Source: Thermobifida cellulosilytica TB100
GTDB lineage: Bacteria > Actinomycetota > Actinomycetes > Streptosporangiales > Streptosporangiaceae
NCBI RefSeq assembly: GCF_001517975.1
Contig: NZ_KQ950183.1
Coordinates: 328,222 to 392,221 of the forward strand
Direction of reading: 5' to 3'
DNA: 64,000 bases
Position numbers and translations under genes: made by a program. The notes below the pieces were generated by a model, which saw only the letters and a program-made list of their open reading frames with translations, did no database searches and was not told where the DNA came from. Positions 58,426-64,000 of this stretch are shown here, one piece after another; position 1 is the first letter of the stretch; the number at the start of each line of letters is the position of its first letter.

Positions 58426-58806
58426 TCAGCGCACCAGCAGGTCCAGCAGGCGGGCCGCCTCGGCCGCCGGGTCGAGGGTGAGACCGGTGTGCACCGGCCC
58501 GGGCTGCACCACGGTGCTGCGGGGCGCGGTGAGCCACCGGAACCGGCGGCCGACGTCCTCGGCCGCCGCCGGACCCGCCCCCGGGGCGGCGGCGCACACG
58601 GCCTCCACGGCGCGCAGCGCCGACCGCACGGCCTCGGCGTCGGCGTCGGGGGCCAGCGCGTGCAGCCGGTCCACGTCGAGGTGGACGTGCGCGGCCAGGA
58701 AGCGGCGGTCCTGGCAGTACAGGACCACCCCGGCGTTGATGCACTCGCCGCGGCGCAGGTCGGGGACGACGCGCAGCAGCGCGTACTCGTAGGGGAGGCG
58801 GGTCAT
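58426..58806 (-). CDS. DUF3037 domain protein
   Basis: A 126-residue protein. The family motif is YEYALLRVVPDLRRGECINAGVVLYCQDRRFLAA (residues 6-39). It is coupled to the HipA-like gene: ATG 58806 overlaps that gene's stop as ATGA. DUF3037 and HipA-like kinases occur together very widely, so the two products probably act together. No toxin-antitoxin activity is demonstrated for this pair that I know of. Confidence 0.88.
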   Translation of the reverse strand: MTRLPYEYALLRVVPDLRRGECINAGVVLYCQDRRFLAAHVHLDVDRLHALAPDADAEAVRSALRAVEAVCAAAPGAGPAAAEDVGRRFRWLTAPRSTVVQPGPVHTGLTLDPAAEAARLLDLLVR

Positions 58807-59558
58807 CGGACGGTCTCCGGAAGCCAGGAGCGGTCGGCGACACGGGCCAGCAGGTGGCGCACGTAGGCGTCGCGCACCTCGTCGGGCGAGGCGAAGCCGG
58901 GCTCGTCGGCGAGCCACCGGTCGGGGACGAGCGCGGTGACCTCGGCCAGCAGCGCACGGGTGATGCGGGGGGCGAGCGCGGCGTCGGCGGAGGCCAGGTC
59001 GGGGCGGGCGGTGGCCAGCACGTGGTCGTCGGCGTTGTAGGGGCGCAGCACCGCCCCCTCGGCGCCCGGCCAGTTGTGGTGGAAGATCAGGCTGGCCCCG
59101 TGGTCGATGAGGTAGGGGCTGCCATGCCACAGCAGCAGGTTGGGGTTGCGCCAGGTGCGGTCCACGTTGCTGGTGAAGGCGTCGAACCACAGGATGCGCC
59201 CGGCCAGGTCCGGGCCGAGGGAGTGGACCGCGGGGTCGTAGCCGATGGAGCCCGGCAGGTAGTCCATGGCGAGGTTGAGTCCGGCGCTGGCGCGCAGCAG
59301 CTCCTGGATCTCGGGGTCGGGCTCGGCGCGGGCGACCAGCGGGTCGAGGTGGATGAGCGCCAGGTCGGGGACGGGCAGGCCGAGGCGGCGGGCCAGCTCC
59401 CCGGAGACGATCTCGGCGACGAGGGACTTGCGGCCCTGACCCGCGCCGACGAACTTGATGACGTAGGTCCCCAGGTCGTCGGCCTCGACGACCGCGGGAA
59501 GGGAGCCGCCCTCCCGCAGGGGCGTGACATAGCGGGTGAGGGTGATTTCCGGGAGCAC
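58803..59558 (-). CDS. HipA-like kinase family protein
   Basis: A 251-residue protein of the HipA/PI4K-like kinase fold. Visible elements are TYVIKFVGAGQGRKSLVAEIVSGELARRLGLPVPD (ATP-site Lys and Glu, residues 31-65), WFDAFTSNVDRTWRNPNLL (Asp and Asn of the catalytic loop, near 123) and YLIDHGASLIFHH (metal-binding Asp, near 148). It lacks the HipA N-terminal subdomain and is much shorter than E. coli HipA. It starts at GTG 59558. It is translationally coupled to the DUF3037 gene. Confidence 0.85.
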   Translation of the reverse strand: MLPEITLTRYVTPLREGGSLPAVVEADDLGTYVIKFVGAGQGRKSLVAEIVSGELARRLGLPVPDLALIHLDPLVARAEPDPEIQELLRASAGLNLAMDYLPGSIGYDPAVHSLGPDLAGRILWFDAFTSNVDRTWRNPNLLLWHGSPYLIDHGASLIFHHNWPGAEGAVLRPYNADDHVLATARPDLASADAALAPRITRALLAEVTALVPDRWLADEPGFASPDEVRDAYVRHLLARVADRSWLPETVR

Positions 59559-59754
59559 GGACCGATCCTAGTGCGCGGCCGCCGCGCCGCCCGCCGCGCG
59601 GGACAGCAGGAACACGGGCCCCCGGTGTAACAGAGATCACATCATCCGACAATATTTTTGTGGATTTTTTACGCCGCACGGCGTGTTCGCACCGTTCGGT
59701 GTCCCATCCTCCGCTCTTCTGTTGTCGGGTCATCCCATGCTTCGAAGGAGTGCA

Positions 59755-61038
59755 GTGACGCGCAGCGAGGCCGAGCCCCCCGTGCCGACTCCCCCCGAAA
59801 CCCCCGGCCCCCACCACCCGGCCCCCGCGAAGCGGCGACGGCGGTCCGTCCTGCTGCTGGCCGTGGTCCTCGGCGTGCTCGCCGCCGCGGGCCCCCTGGC
59901 CACCGACCTGTACCTCCCCGCGTTCCCGATGATCGCCGAGGACCTGGGCACCACCGAGGCGCGCGTCCAACTGACCCTGACCTCCTCCCTCCTGGGCCTG
60001 GCCGTGGGACAACTGGCCGTGGGGCCGATGAGCGACGCGTGGGGACGGCGCGGACCGCTGCTGGCGGGCACCGCCCTGTTCTGCGTCACCTCACTGCTGT
60101 GCATGCTCGTCACCTCCGTGGAGGCGTTCGTCGCCATCCGGTTCGTCCAGGGACTGGCCGGCTCGGCGGGCGCGGTCGTCTCCCACGCGGTGGTCCGCGA
60201 CCTCTACGAGGGCGACGAGGCGGCACGGTTCTTCTCCCGCCTGATGCTCGTGTCGGGCATGGCCCCGATCCTCGGACCGCTCCTGGGCGGCCAACTGCTG
60301 CTCGTGGGCCCCTGGCCGCTGGCCTTCGCCCTGCTGGCCGCGGTCAACGGACTGGGATTCCTGGCGGTGCTGCTCCTCCTGCCCGAGACCCTGCCGCGCG
60401 GCGACCGCCGGCCGCTGCGCCCGGGAGCACTGCTGGCCACCGTGGCACACCTCCTGCGCGACCTGCGCTTCCTCGGTCCCATGCTGGCGCTCAGCCTGAA
60501 CTTCGGAATGATGTTCACCTACATCTCCTCCTTCTCCTTCGTGTCGCAGAACGAACTGGGCGCCTCCCCCCAGACCTTCGGCCTGCTGTTCGCGCTCAAC
60601 GCGGTCGGCATGATGGCCGGCACCCAGCTCAACGGGCTGCTCATCGGCCGCATCGACACCACGCGGCGGCTGCTGGCCGGCCTGCTCCTCGGCTTCGGCA
60701 GCGTGGCGGCCATGGTCGTCCTGGAACTCACCGACACCGCCGCACTGCCCGCCCTCACCGCCGCCCTGGCGGTCATGATGTTCGGCATGGGCGTGGTCTT
60801 CCCCAACGCGACCACACTGGCGCTGTCCTCGCAGCCGCCGTCCGTGGCCGGAACCGCCTCCGCACTCTCCGGCTCCTCCCGCTTCGTGTTCGGCGGAATC
60901 CTGGCCGCACTCACCGGGATCGCCGCCGGAGGCCACGCGTCGCTGGCGAGCATGGTCTGGGTCATGGCGGCCACCGCGGTACTCGCCCTGGGCGTCTTCA
61001 CGGCCACCGCCTGGCTGGGACGCAGCCCGGCCACCTGA
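59755..61038 (+). CDS. Bcr/CflA-type multidrug efflux MFS transporter
   Basis: A 427-residue polytopic membrane protein with about 12 hydrophobic segments. The first segment ends in the family signature TDLYLPAFPMIAEDL near 45-59. The MFS loop motif GPMSDAWGRRGPLL is near 88-101, and the segment-5 motif SGMAPILGPLLGGQLL near 166. It should export drugs by proton antiport. A Pro-rich cytoplasmic N-terminus precedes it. GTG 59755 has GAAGGAG upstream; an ATG at 59737 is possible. An AT-rich promoter region lies at 59640-59680. Confidence 0.9.
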   Translation: MTRSEAEPPVPTPPETPGPHHPAPAKRRRRSVLLLAVVLGVLAAAGPLATDLYLPAFPMIAEDLGTTEARVQLTLTSSLLGLAVGQLAVGPMSDAWGRRGPLLAGTALFCVTSLLCMLVTSVEAFVAIRFVQGLAGSAGAVVSHAVVRDLYEGDEAARFFSRLMLVSGMAPILGPLLGGQLLLVGPWPLAFALLAAVNGLGFLAVLLLLPETLPRGDRRPLRPGALLATVAHLLRDLRFLGPMLALSLNFGMMFTYISSFSFVSQNELGASPQTFGLLFALNAVGMMAGTQLNGLLIGRIDTTRRLLAGLLLGFGSVAAMVVLELTDTAALPALTAALAVMMFGMGVVFPNATTLALSSQPPSVAGTASALSGSSRFVFGGILAALTGIAAGGHASLASMVWVMAATAVLALGVFTATAWLGRSPAT

Positions 61039-61130
61039 CCAGCCCCGCCAACACAGGACCGGACCAGCGACAAGACCCGCGACGGACTAGACTCGTCGCC
61101 CCCTGAGACCTGTTGCGCAAGGAGGCGACG

Positions 61131-61913
61131 ATGGCGTTACGGCGGCTGCTGGCCGGACTGGGATTCGGCGGCGCCTCGGTGGAGACGGTCCTGGACGACG
61201 CCGTCGCCGTGCCCGGCGGCGTGATCCGCGGCCGGGTGCACATCGAAGGCGGCACGGTCGACCAGCACGTCCAGGAACTCACCGTGGGCCTGCAGACCCG
61301 CGTGGAGGTCGAAGCGGGCGACAGCGAGTACACCCGCGACATGGAGTTCACCCGCCAGCAGCTCGGCGGCGCACTGCACCTGGCCCCCGGAGCACGCCAC
61401 ACGGTCCCCTTCGAACTGCGGATCCCCTTCGAAGCCCCGCTGAACTGGTACCGCGGCACCCTGCTCCACCCGATGCGGCTGGGCGTCAACACCCGGCTGA
61501 GCATCGCCGGAGCCGTCGACCCCGGCGACCTCGACCCGGTCCGCATCGCACCGCTGCCCTCCCAGCAGGCGATCCTGGACGCCCTGGCCGCCCTCGGCTT
61601 CGTCGTCAAACACACCGACACCGAACAGGGACACCTGCGCGGCACCCGCCAGCGGCTGCCGTTCTACCAGGAGATCGAGTTCCACGCCCCGCCCCGCTAC
61701 CGCGGCCTCAACGACCTGGAACTGTCGTTCGCCACCGACGAACGCGGCGCCGACGTCGTCCTCGAACTGGACCGCAAGTCCGGCCTGCTGACCGAACGCT
61801 CCGACACCTACTTCAGCTTCTCCTTCGACCACGCCACCGCGACCCAGCAGGACTGGACCGGCTACCTGCACACCCGGATCGACGCGATCGCGGGACGGCG
61901 CGGCTGGCTGTGA
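61131..61913 (+). CDS. Spo0M-like sporulation-control protein
   Basis: A 260-residue arrestin-fold protein of the SpoOM family. The opening GASVETVLDDAVAVPGGVIRGRVHIEGG (residues 15-42) is characteristic, and beta-rich sequence continues to YFSFSFDHATATQ near 229. In Bacillus Spo0M affects sporulation and the cytoskeleton; homologues are common in actinobacteria without a defined role. It is cytoplasmic. ATG 61131 has AAGGAGG. It follows the MFS gene after 92 bp and may have its own promoter. Confidence 0.88.
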   Translation: MALRRLLAGLGFGGASVETVLDDAVAVPGGVIRGRVHIEGGTVDQHVQELTVGLQTRVEVEAGDSEYTRDMEFTRQQLGGALHLAPGARHTVPFELRIPFEAPLNWYRGTLLHPMRLGVNTRLSIAGAVDPGDLDPVRIAPLPSQQAILDALAALGFVVKHTDTEQGHLRGTRQRLPFYQEIEFHAPPRYRGLNDLELSFATDERGADVVLELDRKSGLLTERSDTYFSFSFDHATATQQDWTGYLHTRIDAIAGRRGWL

Positions 61914-62025
61914 CGGACCGTGAGCTTGCCCGAAGGTAACGATTCAGTGCACAGTAGGGCACGTTCGGATGACCGGGGACAACGGGGGGAGCTTCTCCGG
62001 CCCTGCTGCGAGGAGTGGGAAGGTA

Positions 62026-63885
62026 ATGCGCCAGTCACGAATCCCTGATTCACCGCTGTCGCGCCCGGACGTGCTGGGCGAGTTGGCGTACCTGTGCGCC
62101 GAACGTGACGGCGACCGTGTGGTCCTGCAACTCCCCACCGAGGACGGCTGGCGGGACGTGACCGCCACCGAACTCCTCACCTCGGTGACCAAACTGGCCA
62201 AAGGCCTGATCGCCGCGGGCGTCGCCCACGGAGACTGGGTCCTCCTCACCGCGCCCGACGGCCACGAGCGGACACTGCTCACCCTCGCCGTGTGGGCCGT
62301 GGGAGGAGCCGCGGTGTGGGTGCCGTCGCGCTGCTCGCCCAAACTGCTGCAATGGACGCTGCGCGACAGCCGCCCCGTCGCAGCGGTGCTGCGCGACCAG
62401 CGGCAGGCCCGCGTGGCCGCCCCGCTGCAACGCGAACTGGTGGACCTGGGACGCATCTGGACCCTCGACGAGGCCGACCTGGACGCCATCGCCAAACCCG
62501 GCGCCTACATGGACGGCACCGCCGTACGGTTCCGCATCGAGGAGACCAGCGCCCAGGCGCCCGCACTCCTCCACTACACGGCCACCGCACGGCGACGGGT
62601 GCGCGCCGCCGTGCTCACCCACCGCAACCTGCTGTCCGCCGCCTCGGCGACCCTGGCCCGCCTCTCCCCGCTCCTGCAGAGCATCCCACCCGGCGAGGCC
62701 TCCACCCTCCTGGGACCCCAGACCCAGGGCTTCGCCGCCTGCGCCACCGTCGTCGCCGCACTCCTGGGAGGCGTGCGCACCGCCTTCGCCCGCCCCGACC
62801 GGCCCTTCGCCCACCAGGTCCGCGACTACGCGCCCACCCTGCTCGTGACCGACGCCGCCTTCCTGACCCGCGTCTACGAGGTGGAACGCTCCCGCGCCCA
62901 GCAGCAGGGCGGCTGGGACGGCGCCCAGGGCTTCGAAGCCGCCACCCGGCTCGCGGTGGACCTGGGACAGAAGAAGCGGCGGCCGTGGCAGCGGATGTCG
63001 CGCGCCATCTACGACTGGGCGTTCGCCCGGGTCCGCGACGCCCTCGGCGGCCGACTGCGCGCCGCCGTGTGCCTACAGGGCGGACTGGAACCGCGGATGG
63101 CCTACTACTACGCCGGCCTGGGCATCCCCGTCCTCGAAGGATTCGGACTGGTGGAGACCGGCGGCCTGGCGACCCTGGCCGCCCCGGGCGAACCCCGGCC
63201 CGGCACGGCGGGACCCGCACTCGACGGAACCGAGGTGAAGACCACCGCCGACGGCGAGGTGCTGCTCCGCGGCCCCGGCGTGTTCACCGGGTACCACGGC
63301 GCGGTACGCGAGAACGACCAGGCGCCGGCGGACGGCTGGCTGGCCACGGGATGGCTGGGAGAAGTGGACGACCACGGCTACCTGGCCCTGCGGGGCCGCC
63401 GCAGGGGCGCCCCCCACCGCGGAGCCGAACTCCCCCCGGTGGTCGGAGTCGTCACCGACGCCTCCGCACGGCCCGCGACCCCCGACTACGCGGACCTGGA
63501 GGCGCAACTGCTCGCGCACCCGCTGATCAGCCAGGCCCTCGTGCTGGGCGAGGGACGCCCCTACGCGACCGCGCTGATCACCCTGAAACGCGACCAGCTC
63601 GAGTACTGGCGGCTGGTCAACAACCTGCCGCTGTCCGTCCCCCTGGAACAGGTCGCACTGACCCCCGAAGTGGGAGCGGAGATCCGCCGCGCGGTGGAGG
63701 AGGTCAACAACGGACTGCCCGCCGAGATGGCGATCCGCGCCTTCCACGTGCTCCCCGAGGAGTTCAGCCAGGCCAGCGGACTGCTGCTGCCGTCGGGACG
63801 GCTGCGCCGCGACGCGGTGCTGCGCGCGTTCGCCGAGGAGATCGAGGCGCTGTACACGCCCCCGTCGATCGAGGGCGGCCGCTGA
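62026..63885 (+). CDS. AMP-binding enzyme homologue (FAA1/FadD15-like) with degenerate core motifs
   Basis: A 619-residue relative of long-chain acyl-CoA synthetases. The overall fold is clear (EDGWRDVTATELLTSVTKLAKGL near 43; PVLEGFGLVETGG near 367; C-terminal DYADLEAQLLAHPLISQALVLGEGRPYATALITL). The phosphate-binding loop, normally YTSGTTGxPKG, reads YTATARRRVRA near 183. The motif TGDLG is TGWLG, and the conserved loop after GR is AT-variant without the usual lysine context. Catalysis of adenylation is doubtful. ATG 62026 has GGAGTGGGAAGG upstream. It may act as a non-catalytic paralogue; frameshift is not indicated. Confidence 0.82.
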   Translation: MRQSRIPDSPLSRPDVLGELAYLCAERDGDRVVLQLPTEDGWRDVTATELLTSVTKLAKGLIAAGVAHGDWVLLTAPDGHERTLLTLAVWAVGGAAVWVPSRCSPKLLQWTLRDSRPVAAVLRDQRQARVAAPLQRELVDLGRIWTLDEADLDAIAKPGAYMDGTAVRFRIEETSAQAPALLHYTATARRRVRAAVLTHRNLLSAASATLARLSPLLQSIPPGEASTLLGPQTQGFAACATVVAALLGGVRTAFARPDRPFAHQVRDYAPTLLVTDAAFLTRVYEVERSRAQQQGGWDGAQGFEAATRLAVDLGQKKRRPWQRMSRAIYDWAFARVRDALGGRLRAAVCLQGGLEPRMAYYYAGLGIPVLEGFGLVETGGLATLAAPGEPRPGTAGPALDGTEVKTTADGEVLLRGPGVFTGYHGAVRENDQAPADGWLATGWLGEVDDHGYLALRGRRRGAPHRGAELPPVVGVVTDASARPATPDYADLEAQLLAHPLISQALVLGEGRPYATALITLKRDQLEYWRLVNNLPLSVPLEQVALTPEVGAEIRRAVEEVNNGLPAEMAIRAFHVLPEEFSQASGLLLPSGRLRRDAVLRAFAEEIEALYTPPSIEGGR

Positions 63886-63991
63886 CCCGGGCACGCGATG
63901 TGTGGACGCCGACCCGCCGGGTAGCGGTGGTCCCGGGCGCGCCCGCCCCGCGGCGGCGCGCACCGGCACCGTCGACCAGGGAGGACACCGC

Positions 63992-64000
63992 ATGTCTCAG
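63992..64000 (+). CDS. Start of a gene truncated by the window edge
   Basis: An ATG at 63992 follows AGGGAGGACACCGC, a good ribosome binding site. Only three codons (MSQ) remain in the window, so no function can be given. Confidence 0.4.

Noticed and set aside
1-64000. tRNA or rRNA genes, insertion sequences, integrases
   Set aside because: No T-loop-like GTTCGANTC in a cloverleaf context, no rRNA signature and no transposase or integrase motif was recognised.

Overview
The window is 64 kb of very G+C-rich actinobacterial chromosome. The strong third-position GC bias, frequent GTG/TTG starts, RbpA, SpoIIE-type phosphatases, DUF5753/DUF397 regulator pairs, an Rv3235-like protein and CYP154/CYP157-type P450s all point to a sporulating actinomycete. 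The gene set fits the Nocardiopsaceae/Streptosporangiales (for example Thermobifida) better than Streptomyces, but genus is an inference. No rRNA, tRNA, CRISPR array, transposase or integrase was recognised.

Layout. 1-7.4 kb: the N-terminal part of a MalK/MsmK-type sugar ABC ATPase behind a cluster of four identical TGATCGATTT boxes, then lnt, an aldo/keto reductase, an FxsA-like membrane protein, a first HTH(DUF5753)/DUF397 pair, a NagD-like HAD phosphatase and rbpA, which has a textbook SigR-type promoter. 7.7-20 kb: a CYP157-like P450 lacking ExxR, a UMF1-type MFS transporter with a GDPD, an Rv3235-like protein, a membrane Ser/Thr kinase, a DUF817 protein, a WYL regulator divergent from a zinc alcohol dehydrogenase, and recD2. 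20-31.8 kb: a SpoIIE/HATPase phosphatase, a methyltransferase, a GH63/MGH1-like glycosidase, a PduX-like GHMP kinase, a short XRE protein, an overlapping CYP157-like/CYP154-like pair divergent from an MpaB-type oxygenase around a 17-bp palindrome, and a phosphoribosyltransferase-hydrolase fusion.

31.9-40.1 kb is an accessory island: a complete type I restriction-modification operon (hsdM-hsdS-hsdR, with an AT-rich hsdS) beside an ATPase / HTH-DUF5753 / DUF397 regulatory module with repeated operator-like sequences. 40.1-64 kb: an Xaa-Pro aminopeptidase, a DUF952 protein, a GT2 glycosyltransferase, a threonine dehydratase divergent from a LysR regulator, a PAS-GAF-SpoIIE-HATPase phosphatase, an FdhF/YdeP oxidoreductase, a cold-shock gene behind an attenuator-like leader, an AGE-family sugar isomerase, an SNF2 helicase coupled to a SWIM protein, a Cys-rich DUF5685 protein, a HipA-like kinase/DUF3037 pair, a Bcr/CflA efflux pump, a Spo0M protein, and an adenylate-forming enzyme whose core motifs are degenerate.

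Most of the window is ordinary chromosomal housekeeping and regulation. Convergent gene pairs are often separated by long GC-rich palindromes that look like bidirectional terminators. The points that best reward a second look are the ExxR-less P450s and their 124-nt overlap, the operator-like repeats at 772-832, 29117-29133 and 38878-38964, the SigR promoter of rbpA, the cold-shock leader, the type I R-M/regulator island and the degenerate acyl-CoA synthetase homologue.
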